From positions 37,214 to 101,213 of the forward strand of contig JBCCGK010000033.1 of NCBI GenBank assembly GCA_039029315.1: a DNA stretch of 64,000 nt, written 5' to 3'. The translations under genes were made by a program, and so were the position numbers. Within the stretch, counting starts at the first letter, position 1. Each line of letters starts with the position of its first letter. The notes under the pieces are model-generated. The model worked only from the letters and a program-made list of their open reading frames with translations. It was not told the DNA's origin and did not search any database. Origin of the DNA: JBCCCJ01 sp039029315. GTDB taxonomy: Bacteria > Bacteroidota > Bacteroidia > J057. Positions 32,949-41,926 of this stretch are shown piece by piece.

Positions 32949-33695
32949 CTACAAACTTTCCAACAACTCCAACAACTGCGTCTTTCTTCTGGAAGAGACA
33001 GGCAACATGCTTTGATCACGCATGATGAGCATGCCTCCATCTGATTTGTCAAATCGCTTGATCTGGTGGAGATTGATCAGGTGAGAATGATGAGAACGAA
33101 AAAATCCGTATCCAGCCAGCATTTGTTCATAGGATTTGAGATGGCGAGAGACCAGAACTTCAGAATCATCCCCCAAAAAGAATCTCGTATAACTTCCCTC
33201 AGCCTGACAGCGGATGATTTCCCGGACTTCCAGGACGTAGATACTCTCGGTATCTCGCAAGACGATCTTTTTCTCGCTTTGGGACATCGACTGCATATTG
33301 TTCAGCAGGACAGAGAGTTGTACAGACAGATTGGCTTTGTCTCGGGCCTCTTTGGCACGATTGACGGCATCTACCAGATCGTCGGGGTCCACAGGCTTGA
33401 GCAAATAGTCGATCGCACTGAATTTGAAGGCTTCAAGCGCATAGCGGTCATAGGCCGTAACGAAGACCACTTCAAATTCTCGATTGGGCAGTTGTTGGAG
33501 CAGATCCATGCCTGTGCCGTCATTCATCTCAATGTCCAGAAAGACCAAATCAGGCTCTTTCTCTGAGAGCAATTCCAGGCCCGACTGCACACTATTGGCT
33601 TCTCCTATCACCTCCACTCCTGGACAATACAATTTCAGGATTTGCTTCAGGGTCCGTCGGATAGGGGCTTCATTGTCAATAATGACTACTTGCAT
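32949..33695 (-). CDS. LytTR-type response regulator
   Basis: The ATG at 33695 (MQVVIIDNEAPIRRTL) gives 248 aa. The receiver domain (1-115) has the acidic pocket (IIDNE), acceptor Asp54 (VFLDIEMNDG), FVTAYD and YLLKPVD. The LytTR DNA-binding domain (about 145-245) shows IVLRDTESIYVLEVREIIRCQAEGSYTRF and GFFRSHHSHLINLHQIK. It should be phosphorylated by the sensor kinase two genes upstream. Its start overlaps the end of the degenerate kinase gene by 20 bases, so expression is coupled. Longer starts to 33740 lack support. Confidence 0.93.
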   Translation of the reverse strand: MQVVIIDNEAPIRRTLKQILKLYCPGVEVIGEANSVQSGLELLSEKEPDLVFLDIEMNDGTGMDLLQQLPNREFEVVFVTAYDRYALEAFKFSAIDYLLKPVDPDDLVDAVNRAKEARDKANLSVQLSVLLNNMQSMSQSEKKIVLRDTESIYVLEVREIIRCQAEGSYTRFFLGDDSEVLVSRHLKSYEQMLAGYGFFRSHHSHLINLHQIKRFDKSDGGMLIMRDQSMLPVSSRRKTQLLELLESL

Positions 33696-35505
33696 GCTGG
33701 ATTGACTGTTGAGAATCTTTGAGTTCACAATGATACACAATTCTCTCTGTTCTCTTGCCGGATTCTCCTCTTAATTCTATTTCCATCTCAATCAAGGAGT
33801 CCAGTAGATCCAGCTTGATTTCCAGACTGAATTTCTGCTCATTTCCGATCATACTTGATTGAAACAGATCTTCCAGGACAGGTTGAGCTTTCAGGGGTTG
33901 GATGTATAGGTCAAAGGAGTCAAGATCTAGGCTGGAGTGGATTTGATAGGAAAATCGATGGAGAAATCTGACTTGCTGCAAATCCAAAAAGAGTCGCAGG
34001 GTTCGAATTTCCTGTTCCAGTGGAATCATGCTTTCTCTACTGTTCTCAAGTATTTGTCGCATCAATTTGGCAAACTTGGCCAAATATCTGGCAGCTTTAT
34101 TGGCATTTTTTTCCTGAAAGATGATTTCTTGAATAGCTGAGAGGGCATGAAACAAAAATTGTGGATTCATTTGGGCTCGGAGAGCATCTTGTTTGGCTAA
34201 CATGGCGCTCTGTTTGGCTGATAACATTCGACTCCTGTGAATGACAAAGCCGATCCCGACAAAAAGAAATGCGAATAGACTGGCCAGGAGAATCCAGAGA
34301 CTTGTGTGCCTGATTTCTAGTTGCTGAAGAGTAGATTGCTGTTCAAGACGAGAGAGTTTCCTTTCTTGTTGTTCTGTTTGGAATTCCGCTTTCATTCGTT
34401 CCAACTCCTGCTTTTTCTCATTTCCATAAATGCTATCCTTCAGCTGATAATATTTCCTTTGATACAGTAAGGCTGTTTCATATTCTCCATGTTTCTTGTG
34501 AAGATGGATATAGTCATGCCAAACGCTTGCCAGAGGGAAAGGACTTCCTGAAGCTAAGGCGATTTCTTTGGCTTGCTGAATCATCTGCATAGATCTGGAT
34601 CTGAATCCCAATGTGTCCAGAACTCTTGCCTTTTGTCGATAAATTCCAGACAGTTTTGCGCCATCCAGCGCGGGATCAGCCAATTCTATGAATCGATCTG
34701 AATAATACATGGAGTTGTCCCATTCTCCCAGAATCCTATACAATCTCGACAATTGATGAATTCCCAACAACAGACCAGATCTGAGGTTCTCTTTTTCCCC
34801 GATCTGAAGGGTGAGATGTGCATAGAATGACGCACTGTCTAGTTGGTCTGTATCTATATAATGCGCAGCAAGATTGTTAGAGCTGTAGATCATTCCGCGG
34901 ACATCTTTTCTTTTTTTTGCTAAAGAAAAAGACATCTTTTGATAACGAATGGCCTCAGAAAATTGATCCAAACGAGCGTAGAATACTGCCAGACTACTAT
35001 AGACTGTTGTTTGTTCCTTTTCATTCTCGAATTCAAGTGCCAGATCAAGGGCTTTGAAAAAATACGCCAATGCCTGATCATCCTTTGTTAGATTCATATA
35101 AGCATTTCCGATATTGAGGAAATACATGCCTAATTGAGATCTTAACTCCAGCTTTTTGAGATATTCCATCCCTTTTTCATAGGCAGAAATAGATTCTTGA
35201 TAGCGACCAAAATTGCCGTGGCTTACCCCCAACAGAAACCAGGCATTGGCAATCCCGTAGGTATGCTCAACTTGCTGTCCCAAAGCCAGGGACCTTTGGG
35301 CATAGACGTGGCCAGAATCCAATTGCTCTAAATCGAAGAGGTAATGATCTGCAATGAGTAGATAGGCTCTTAGCTGTTTCTTGCCAGAGGATAGATCCGC
35401 TTCTACTTTCAAGCTATCCAGATTGTATTTGGGTTTTGCGTATATGGGACAGGATACGCATACGCCAAGCCAAAGGAAACAAATGATGACGATACAATAC
35501 CTCAT
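33676..35505 (-). CDS. TPR sensor of LytS type with degenerate kinase core (pseudokinase)
   Basis: The 609-aa protein has a signal peptide (IICFLWLGVCVSCPIYA), periplasmic TPRs (about 45-370), a span (WILLASLFAFLFVGIGFVI) and a His_kinase domain. Where the neighbour keeps the phosphoacceptor motif MNPHFLF, this protein has MNPQFLF, with Gln449 in place of the His. The ATP-binding part lacks both the N-box (neighbour PFIENALEHG, here PVLEDLFQSS) and the DNGIG box. It cannot be an ordinary autokinase. It may heterodimerise with the active kinase encoded 11 bases upstream and tune signalling. The reading frame is intact and long, which argues for a kept function rather than decay. Confidence 0.88.
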   Translation of the reverse strand: MRYCIVIICFLWLGVCVSCPIYAKPKYNLDSLKVEADLSSGKKQLRAYLLIADHYLFDLEQLDSGHVYAQRSLALGQQVEHTYGIANAWFLLGVSHGNFGRYQESISAYEKGMEYLKKLELRSQLGMYFLNIGNAYMNLTKDDQALAYFFKALDLALEFENEKEQTTVYSSLAVFYARLDQFSEAIRYQKMSFSLAKKRKDVRGMIYSSNNLAAHYIDTDQLDSASFYAHLTLQIGEKENLRSGLLLGIHQLSRLYRILGEWDNSMYYSDRFIELADPALDGAKLSGIYRQKARVLDTLGFRSRSMQMIQQAKEIALASGSPFPLASVWHDYIHLHKKHGEYETALLYQRKYYQLKDSIYGNEKKQELERMKAEFQTEQQERKLSRLEQQSTLQQLEIRHTSLWILLASLFAFLFVGIGFVIHRSRMLSAKQSAMLAKQDALRAQMNPQFLFHALSAIQEIIFQEKNANKAARYLAKFAKLMRQILENSRESMIPLEQEIRTLRLFLDLQQVRFLHRFSYQIHSSLDLDSFDLYIQPLKAQPVLEDLFQSSMIGNEQKFSLEIKLDLLDSLIEMEIELRGESGKRTERIVYHCELKDSQQSIQHASSHY

Positions 35506-35516
35506 TCGTCCAAAAG

Positions 35517-37463
35517 TTATTTCATGGTGATAATGGGAAGGGCAATGAATACATTCACCCCGGCGATCTCACCTTTTTCCATCCGATCTGTGATACTCAG
35601 GCTTACCTCTCGCTTGTATTTTCTGCGAATCAATTGCAGTCTGTCTTCGGTGATTTCCGTTGCCAGGGATCGATGGTCCCTGTCCCGAGAGCGTTCTGCG
35701 GCTTTTTTTCTCCCAATTCCATTGTCTTCCACCATCATTTCCAGTCTGTCTCCCTGAATGCTTATTCGGACATACAATTTGCCATGTTCCTGCTCATGAA
35801 TTCGACCATGTTCCAGAGCATTTTCGATGAATGGCTGTGCAACCATAGGAGGGATGAAAATATTCTCTACCTCAATGTTGGGATCCAGGTGAATTTCATA
35901 TGAGAACCCATGTTGATACCGGATCTGCTGAAGGTCCATATAATTGGTTAGGGTCAGGATTTCTTGTTCCAAACTGATGAGATCCTCCCGACTATTTTCC
36001 AGGATCAATCGCATGAGTTTGGCAAACTTGGACAGGTATAGGGCCGCCGTTTCTGCTTGCTCATTGCTATAGATATAATCCTGTATAGAAGACAAGGCGT
36101 GAAAGAGAAAATGCGGATTCATCTGGGTTCGAAGGGCCTGTTGTCGGGCTTCCATGGCCTGTTCCTGCTCCTTCAACACTCTTTGCCGGTTGACAATATA
36201 CAGGACACCCAATCCCAGGACTGCCAGGAGAAGAATGGAGAGCGCGAGGTAACTCCTTTGTTTGATTTGTAATTCCTGGATTTTGGTTTGCTGTTGCAAG
36301 CTTTCTATTTCCTGCTGTTTGCGTTCTGTTTCAAATTCTGTTTGAAGCCTCCGGAGTTGATTGATTTTCTCCACAGAAAAAAGGCTGTCTTCTATGGTAT
36401 GAGCCTCTTCAGTATAGCGGAGGGCGATCTTATAGTTACCCGCAGCCTCATGAAATTTGGTGGCATCTTCCAGGGATGCCAGAATATTTCCTGGTGCATA
36501 GGTCTTTCTGGAATAAAAAAGCGCTTTTTCTCCAGCTTCGACTGCGGCTTGTGTATTGCCCTGATGATGATGGACATGACCGAGATTGAGGTACAATCCA
36601 TCAAGCTGATCGGGTAGTTCCAGATCCCCTACATCTGCAATGGCCGCTTCCGCCCATTTTTTCGAAGCAGCAATGTCTCCTTGAAGGAAAGTGATTTGTC
36701 CTAACAGTGATTTTGCACGAACTACGCCTTCATGGATGCCTATCATTTTGCTCAGATCCAGTACCTGTGTAGCAAAATAAGCCGCACTATCCAGGATCTC
36801 CATATAGCGATAAAAGTTGGACAGATTGTTGTACACCTGAATGGCAGTCAGCGTATCTCGATCCGCAAAAGCAATGGGAAGGGCTTTGTAGAGATAAGGG
36901 AGACCTTCCCGAGGCTGACCTTGGGAGGCATAGACCAAGGCGATATTTCCATAGACCTGTTGCAGTTCCCCTTCTTCTCCTCTCTCTTCCTCCAGCCGCA
37001 GAGATTCAAAAAAATCTGCCAATGCTGGTTCAAATTCATCCTTGAGTAGATGATTCCTTCCAAGATTGTTGTGAATCGCAGCCAGGAGTTGCAGATTTCC
37101 CAAAGGCTTGGTCAACTCAAGCGAACGCTGATAGTAGTACTCACTGGAATCAAACAGATTGTTTTGGGAATAGGCCTGACCTAGAACATAATGAGCCAAA
37201 GCGAATTCAGAAGAGTCTCCCCGTTGTTCTGCTTGATTCATCGCCAAATCAGCATACACCTTCATACTATCAAAGGATGGAGTGAGGGCTATGTGCTGTT
37301 GGGCGAGCGAAAGGAAGGTGCTCACACTGGCTTGATCCCCCTGATTCCGGACAATCTGACGCAAACTATCCAACTCTGCCTGCGTCTGACTACACAACAA
37401 GCAGGGAAACAAGATCAAGAGCAAGCAAATAACTGATCGAACAATCAAAAAAATATGGTGCAT
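35517..37463 (-). CDS. TPR-containing LytS-type sensor histidine kinase
   Basis: The ATG at 37463 (MHHIFLIVRSVICLLLILFPCLLCSQ) gives a signal peptide and 648 aa. Tandem TPRs occupy about 40-370 in the periplasm, followed by a coiled coil, a span (LALSILLLAVLGLGVLYIV) and the His_kinase/ATPase module. Its key residues are intact: acceptor His451 in QMNPHFLFHAL, N-box PFIENALEHG and VEDNGIGRKKA. It should autophosphorylate and pass phosphate to the LytTR regulator encoded at the end of the operon. It is the first gene of the set. The degenerate paralog follows after 11 bases. The signal is unknown. Confidence 0.93.
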   Translation of the reverse strand: MHHIFLIVRSVICLLLILFPCLLCSQTQAELDSLRQIVRNQGDQASVSTFLSLAQQHIALTPSFDSMKVYADLAMNQAEQRGDSSEFALAHYVLGQAYSQNNLFDSSEYYYQRSLELTKPLGNLQLLAAIHNNLGRNHLLKDEFEPALADFFESLRLEEERGEEGELQQVYGNIALVYASQGQPREGLPYLYKALPIAFADRDTLTAIQVYNNLSNFYRYMEILDSAAYFATQVLDLSKMIGIHEGVVRAKSLLGQITFLQGDIAASKKWAEAAIADVGDLELPDQLDGLYLNLGHVHHHQGNTQAAVEAGEKALFYSRKTYAPGNILASLEDATKFHEAAGNYKIALRYTEEAHTIEDSLFSVEKINQLRRLQTEFETERKQQEIESLQQQTKIQELQIKQRSYLALSILLLAVLGLGVLYIVNRQRVLKEQEQAMEARQQALRTQMNPHFLFHALSSIQDYIYSNEQAETAALYLSKFAKLMRLILENSREDLISLEQEILTLTNYMDLQQIRYQHGFSYEIHLDPNIEVENIFIPPMVAQPFIENALEHGRIHEQEHGKLYVRISIQGDRLEMMVEDNGIGRKKAAERSRDRDHRSLATEITEDRLQLIRRKYKREVSLSITDRMEKGEIAGVNVFIALPIITMK

Positions 37464-37704
37464 ACTGGTTCCAAAAAAATGATGTGGCAAATGGACGACA
37501 TCAGCCAGCCTCTGTATTCAGAGGCATCAAAAGATACATGTGCTAATTGGAACCTTTCGGTTGTCTATGACTATAAAGATACACAATTGTTCGGAGTATG
37601 TAGAAAAAAGCTGCTGCTTGAAGGCATTTTGTGATAGAGAGTATCTATTGGCTCTTCGTAGATGTACGAATCCGATTCAGGGAACCTTTTTAGCCCTTTG
37701 TTCG

Positions 37705-37734
37705 TAGATAATTAGAAAAACATCTAAATATCTA
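37705..37734. promoter_or_regulatory. Inverted-repeat operator at the SdpR-like gene start
   Basis: TAGATAATTAGA (37705-37716) is inverted as TCTAAATATCTA (37723-37734) with 11 of 12 matches and a 6-base spacer. It ends one base before the ATG at 37736. Its size and place fit autorepression by the ArsR/SdpR protein encoded next. Confidence 0.5.
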
Positions 37735-37735
37735 A

Positions 37736-38011
37736 ATGAATACCCTCTTCAAAGCTCTCAATGACCCCACGCGACGCAAAATCCTTGAGATGCTGCGGGA
37801 GCGGAACATGACTGCTGGCGAAATTGCTGAGGGATTTGAGATGAGTAAACCAAGTATCTCCCATCACCTAGATTTGCTCAAACGTGCTGATCTGGTGATC
37901 GCTGAAAAGAAAGGTCAATTCGTCTATTATTCCCTAAGTACCTCTGTCCTTGACGACCTGATTTCCTGGATTATCACCCTACAAACTAACAAAACCAATG
38001 AAAAAGCATAA
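37736..38011 (+). CDS. ArsR-family (SdpR-like) autorepressor
   Basis: The 91-aa winged-helix protein begins MNTLFKALNDPTRRKILEMLRERNMTAGEI and has the recognition helix at MSKPSISHHLDLLKRADLV, close to Bacillus SdpR. No metal-binding Cys cluster is visible. In the known sdpRI pair the membrane protein SdpI captures the repressor when it binds toxin. The same arrangement is present here: the SdpI-like gene begins 14 bases before this gene ends. A near-perfect inverted repeat abuts the start codon. Confidence 0.9.
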   Translation: MNTLFKALNDPTRRKILEMLRERNMTAGEIAEGFEMSKPSISHHLDLLKRADLVIAEKKGQFVYYSLSTSVLDDLISWIITLQTNKTNEKA

Positions 38012-38669
38012 CTGGCTCACAGACAACTGGCTTCTGATCGCCTTGATTGTATTTTCAGTTCTCCTGGCGGGAATTGGATATACACTATTGCCCGATACTG
38101 TCCCTGTCCATTTCAATCACAAGATGGAAGTGGATCGAATGGGAAGCAGAGGAGAAGCTTTATTTGGCCTATTGATGATGTCCTTTGCTATGATTGTGGT
38201 GAATGGCATCATTTGGATCGCTCCTAAGATTGATCCCAAAAACAATTTTTACAAATTTGATAAAACCATGCAGAAATGGCAGTATATCATTACAGCTTTT
38301 ATATTAGGTCTTCAGATTCTGATATTGTTGAGTATGATGGGAGTTGCAGTACCGACAGCCCGCTGGATGTTGATTGCCATGTACTTGCTGTTCTTACTGT
38401 TGGGAAATTCTTTTGGGAAACTCCGCCCCAATTATTTTGCAGGAATACGGATCCCCTGGACCCTGGAGAGCGAAGACAACTGGAACAAAACCCATCGAAT
38501 GGCTGGAAGATTATGGGTACTCACTTCTATGGTGATGATCGTGATTTCGCTCATACTTCCTGAATCATGGCTGGTGTTTTTCTTCCTGCCATACTTCCTT
38601 CTGATAGTAGGTCTGCCAATTGCCTATTCTTATAATCTATATCGAGAAATGAACATAGCAAATGAGTAG
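37998..38669 (+). CDS. SdpI-like membrane protein (DUF1648)
   Basis: The 223-aa protein has about six hydrophobic spans. The DUF1648 signature is near the N-terminus (YTLLPDTVPVHFNHKMEVDRMGSR) and SdpI-like sequence near the C-terminus (GNSFGKLRPNYFAGIRIPWTLESEDNWNKTHRMAGRLWV). In Bacillus, SdpI gives immunity to the SDP toxin and acts as signal receptor controlling SdpR. Here it is translationally coupled to the SdpR-like gene. No toxin gene (sdpABC) is in the window, so it may sense envelope stress or a foreign peptide. Confidence 0.88.
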   Translation: MKKHNWLTDNWLLIALIVFSVLLAGIGYTLLPDTVPVHFNHKMEVDRMGSRGEALFGLLMMSFAMIVVNGIIWIAPKIDPKNNFYKFDKTMQKWQYIITAFILGLQILILLSMMGVAVPTARWMLIAMYLLFLLLGNSFGKLRPNYFAGIRIPWTLESEDNWNKTHRMAGRLWVLTSMVMIVISLILPESWLVFFFLPYFLLIVGLPIAYSYNLYREMNIANE

Positions 38670-38674
38670 GCTTG

Positions 38675-39076
38675 CTAGAGCTCATGCCGATCTAAATAGC
38701 GATACAACCAACTATATTCAACCTCCAGGTCATAGGTTTCTTGTAACCAGGCCTGGAGGTCTGTTAATTTTGCCTCTGGATTCTCTTGGCGGTATTGACG
38801 GATTTCTCCTATATATGGCTCTAATTTTGAATTCCGGTGTTTGGGATAATGTTTTTCAAGCAAGGCTTCAAATCCACCACTCAGAAATAGCTTAATCCAG
38901 TTCGAAATACTTTTCTCACTCACGCCGATGATGAGTGCGATATCCTTGATTTTGTACCCGAAATGACGGAGGGAGATGGCCAGCAATCTCCTGGACATTT
39001 TTTGATTTCCGATATCTTGCATGTAATCTGCAAGCAAATAGGTCTCTTCAGTGGTCAAGCTGACTTTTCGACTCAT
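38675..39076 (-). CDS. Transposase-like HTH protein, IS630-type N-terminal half
   Basis: The 133-aa product has a helix-turn-helix (IKDIALIIGVSEKSISNWIKLFLSGGFEALL) and a winged second helical part (LTDLQAWLQETYDLEVEYSWLYRYLDRHEL), the layout of the N-terminal domains of IS630/Tc1-type transposases. The catalytic DDE domain is missing, and the SdpI gene ends only 5 bases beyond its stop, so no second frame can follow. It is either an IS remnant or a domesticated DNA-binding protein. No terminal repeats or target duplication were found around it. Confidence 0.7.
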   Translation of the reverse strand: MSRKVSLTTEETYLLADYMQDIGNQKMSRRLLAISLRHFGYKIKDIALIIGVSEKSISNWIKLFLSGGFEALLEKHYPKHRNSKLEPYIGEIRQYRQENPEAKLTDLQAWLQETYDLEVEYSWLYRYLDRHEL

Positions 39077-39188
39077 ATTTGAAGATAATTACCCGAAATA
39101 CTAATAGCAAGTAGAAAGGAAAACTTCTCAAAAATCAATTATTGTCTCTCTTTTCCCAGATCAATCCTTAATTTTAGGTAATTATCAT

Positions 39189-39237
39189 CCCAACAACCAA
39201 TACCCCAATAACCAATAACAAAATACCCATCAATCAC
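39189..39237 (+). repeat. CCAATA-rich leader repeat before the phasin gene
   Basis: Short units CCCAACAACCAA, TACCCCAATA and ACCAATAAC fill the 49 bases before the ATG. They match the repeat tract before the J-domain gene (14248-14345). A shared, C/A-rich unstructured leader may help ribosome loading in this SD-poor genome. Confidence 0.5.
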
Positions 39238-39621
39238 ATGGAAGATTTATTCAAAAAATTTCTGTATACCGGTGTAGGACTGGTATCAATGACAGCAGAA
39301 AAATTGCAAGAGGCTGTAGATGATCTCGTTGGAAAAGGAAAAATTTCGGAAAAAGAAGGGAAGCGAATTCTCAATGATTTTTTTGAAAATACAGAGACCA
39401 AGAAAGCGGAATTTGAAGCAAGGCTGAAGGATGCAGCAGATCAGGTCAAAGAGAAGCTAAGTTTTCCATCCCGTTCTGAATATGAAGCCTTGATCCAGCG
39501 AGTTGAAGAACTGGAAGGGCAACTGGCGGCAGAGAAGAAAAAGACCCCCGGAAAGAAAGCTGCTGCCAAAAAAACCACGAACAGAAAAAAGAAGGCTGAT
39601 TCAGACCAAGATCAAGGCTAG
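39238..39621 (+). CDS. Phasin-like protein with basic Ala/Lys tail
   Basis: The 127-aa protein has a helical, coiled-coil-forming N-terminal part (LFKKFLYTGVGLVSMTAEKLQEAVDDLVGKGKISEKEGKRIL) like phasin or PhaF/PhaI-type proteins. It ends in a Lys/Ala-rich tail (KKTPGKKAAAKKTTNRKKK) like DNA-binding histone-H1-type tails. Phasins coat polyhydroxyalkanoate granules, and tailed forms also bind DNA. No PHA synthase is in the window, so the granule role is not supported locally. Its last 4 bases overlap the convergent hydrolase gene. The leader contains CCAATA/CCCAACAACCAA repeats. Confidence 0.8.
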   Translation: MEDLFKKFLYTGVGLVSMTAEKLQEAVDDLVGKGKISEKEGKRILNDFFENTETKKAEFEARLKDAADQVKEKLSFPSRSEYEALIQRVEELEGQLAAEKKKTPGKKAAAKKTTNRKKKADSDQDQG

Positions 39622-40460
39622 GCACTGTCCTGATTTCCGGATAGACATTGCTGTCTACATGCAGCACTTTCTCTCTCCAAATAGCTGAGAATCTTTTGGC
39701 AATACGCTTCTCGAGAATCAGACTCCATGATTCCAGCATGATCAGCTTGTTCAACCAACCACAGTTCTGTAGGAACAGCACTGTTTTGCTTGAATTGCTC
39801 TCCCATGCTCACTGGTGTCCATTGGTCTGACTGTGAATAAATCAACAAGAGAGAGTGCAGATGCTTTGCTTCCTTGATTCGTTCTTCCATTCTGACTTGC
39901 TTGGCATAACGGGGAAACAATACATTGAGACATTGAAGCAGCCAATAGGTTAGAGGCATCTTTCGCCAGAATTCATCGAGACTTGATGCAGCACTTTCGA
40001 TGATCGCAAATTTGTAAGGATGATTCTCATCAGCAAAGCTAATGGTAGCCCATTGACCTCCCAGAGAGATACCAAAGTACCCAACAGGAAGCTCCGGCTG
40101 TAATTCTTGTGCTGTCAACCCAATGGCAAGAATATCTTCAAAGTAGGAGAAATTGCCATGCGAGCTCTCGCCAAAACCATTGATGTCAAATACCAGGGTG
40201 TGATAGCCATTTTTTCTCAGCAGATCCGTATAGCCTTTTTTTAGAAAAAATCCTTTGGCATCCTTGCTCATGGGATGACCCAAAACGATCGTAGCTTTGG
40301 CCGCCTCCTGATAGCTGGGAGCAAATAATCCTTGTATGTGCCCTCCTGAATGACTGTTTACAGAGACAGAAGTCCATTCCTCTTTTTCCGCTTCAGATAA
40401 AGGATTTCTCCAAGAGACCATGAATCGGCTAAGGAAAGGATATTTGAGAAGTTTGTACAT
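39618..40460 (-). CDS. Alpha/beta hydrolase
   Basis: The ATG at 40460 (MYKLLKYPFLSRFMVSW) gives 280 aa; the frame extends to 40547 without support. The fold is marked by TIVLGHPMSKDAKG (oxyanion HP), FDINGFGESS, the nucleophile elbow GYFGISLGGQ, an acid in LLIYSQSDQWTP and the His in VEQADHAGIME. No signal peptide is seen, so it is probably cytoplasmic. Substrate is unknown. The gene is single and converges with the phasin gene, overlapping it by 4 bases. Confidence 0.85.
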   Translation of the reverse strand: MYKLLKYPFLSRFMVSWRNPLSEAEKEEWTSVSVNSHSGGHIQGLFAPSYQEAAKATIVLGHPMSKDAKGFFLKKGYTDLLRKNGYHTLVFDINGFGESSHGNFSYFEDILAIGLTAQELQPELPVGYFGISLGGQWATISFADENHPYKFAIIESAASSLDEFWRKMPLTYWLLQCLNVLFPRYAKQVRMEERIKEAKHLHSLLLIYSQSDQWTPVSMGEQFKQNSAVPTELWLVEQADHAGIMESDSREAYCQKILSYLERESAACRQQCLSGNQDSA

Positions 40461-40653
40461 GGAAGGAAAATTTTGCTCTTTATATTTCTGGATATGTTCA
40501 ATAAGCAAGATGGAAAAGAGAGAGACAAGTATTTGAGGTATCTGCATCTGACAGGGAAGATTTTGACTCTTTTCTATGAAACAGATCTCATCAAATCAGA
40601 CGTAATTCGCAAGAACATATCATTATCCACTCAACCATTCAACAATACACCTC

Positions 40654-41820
40654 ATGAAAAAAATCTTCTTGATCCTCCTGATCCTACTTTTGGCATCAGC
40701 CTGTAGACGCTCCAATCTCATTCCAGAAGGTGCCCGAGGGTTTAGTGATGAATATATCGCAGAACATACAGGCAAGGTCAGCATCGAAATCCCGGATGTC
40801 TATGAAATCAGCCATTTCGTCATGGCCCTGGAAGACAAGGATATGAGTTATTCTTCCTTTGTGAGGTCTGACGGAAGCTACTATCAGGATGTCATGGATC
40901 ATTTTGGCGAATATCGGGATCATCCCTTGATTCAGAACCTTGATCTTGCAAGTAGTCTAGGCTTGAATGTGACCTATTTTGAGCGGCACTACAATTATCG
41001 TGGAAACAGTTATCTCTATGAACTTCAAGGCTCCAGGCTTCGCTTTAAGAACATTTATACCTTCATGTATCGGAACCCTGAAATTGTCAATCTATTCCAG
41101 CTTCATTTGGATGATTTTATAGATTTTATGAGGCAATCGGATGCTGTGGGATTCCTGGAAGAACATCGGGATTTTTATCGGGAACAAGAAGACTGGTATC
41201 ACAAAGGGGTTGATGTAAAGGACATGTGGATGTGGTTGGAGGAAAAATTTCCACGAAGGTTTCAGGCTTGCAAGGTGATCTTGTCTCCCTTAACCCGATC
41301 CAGTCATAATACCCTCTACTTCACCAATGTAAGCGTTGCAGAATCAAGAAACCAGGAATTGTTTGAGGAGATGATCATCTTTGTTTCAGCACTTCGCTCT
41401 GACCCGGCCCTTATGACACCAGTCCAGAGGGCTGCCAATCAGCGTACTGTATTCACAGAAATCGATCATCATTACGTCAACCCGATCACCGACCGCTATG
41501 TAGTTCGATTGGACAATGCCATGCAACATCTTGACAAATGGAATGAAGATGCAACTGGCGTCTATATCGGTGCTAGATCAACTTTCAATGAATACATGAC
41601 CTGGGCCGTTTTTTGTTTGTGGACGTTGGATCGGGAAGAAGAAGCCATTGCCAATGAAGTCATTGAGGGCGTCGTGGATGTCATGGAGAATTTCCGGGGA
41701 TTCACGAAGTTTTCCTTGTTCACCCAAGAATTGATTTCTCTATATCAAGCTGATCCTTCCTCTCTTGATCAATTATATCCACCTATGTTGGATTGGGTGG
41801 AAGAAGAGGACAAGAGATAG
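40654..41820 (+). CDS. Lipoprotein, DUF4932-like
   Basis: The 388-aa protein has a lipoprotein signal (MKKIFLILLILLLASAC, Cys17). The centre contains FTEIDHHYVNPITDRYV, which resembles the Glu/His segment of DUF4932 proteins, possibly a metalloprotease-like site; a full HExxH is absent. The rest is helical with many aromatic and acidic residues. It is likely tethered to the outer membrane. It starts a run of same-strand envelope genes that continues to 46601. Function unknown. Confidence 0.7.
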   Translation: MKKIFLILLILLLASACRRSNLIPEGARGFSDEYIAEHTGKVSIEIPDVYEISHFVMALEDKDMSYSSFVRSDGSYYQDVMDHFGEYRDHPLIQNLDLASSLGLNVTYFERHYNYRGNSYLYELQGSRLRFKNIYTFMYRNPEIVNLFQLHLDDFIDFMRQSDAVGFLEEHRDFYREQEDWYHKGVDVKDMWMWLEEKFPRRFQACKVILSPLTRSSHNTLYFTNVSVAESRNQELFEEMIIFVSALRSDPALMTPVQRAANQRTVFTEIDHHYVNPITDRYVVRLDNAMQHLDKWNEDATGVYIGARSTFNEYMTWAVFCLWTLDREEEAIANEVIEGVVDVMENFRGFTKFSLFTQELISLYQADPSSLDQLYPPMLDWVEEEDKR

Positions 41821-41926
41821 AAAACATATAAGGAAAAATTGGGCAATCCCTATTTGATGTATAGTTTCGTATGCAGCAGACAAAGCCATCATCATTCATG
41901 TCGTCTGCTAACAGCAGTGGGACCAC

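Noticed and set aside
32907..32956. GTTTGTAGG/CCTACAAAC inverted repeat as terminator of the LytTR gene
   Set aside because: Arms are 9 bases with a 32-base loop and lie partly in the Uma2 remnant, with no T-run, so the evidence is too weak.
38675..39076. Complete IS630 insertion sequence
   Set aside because: No DDE catalytic part, no terminal inverted repeats and no room before the SdpI gene; only the HTH part remains.
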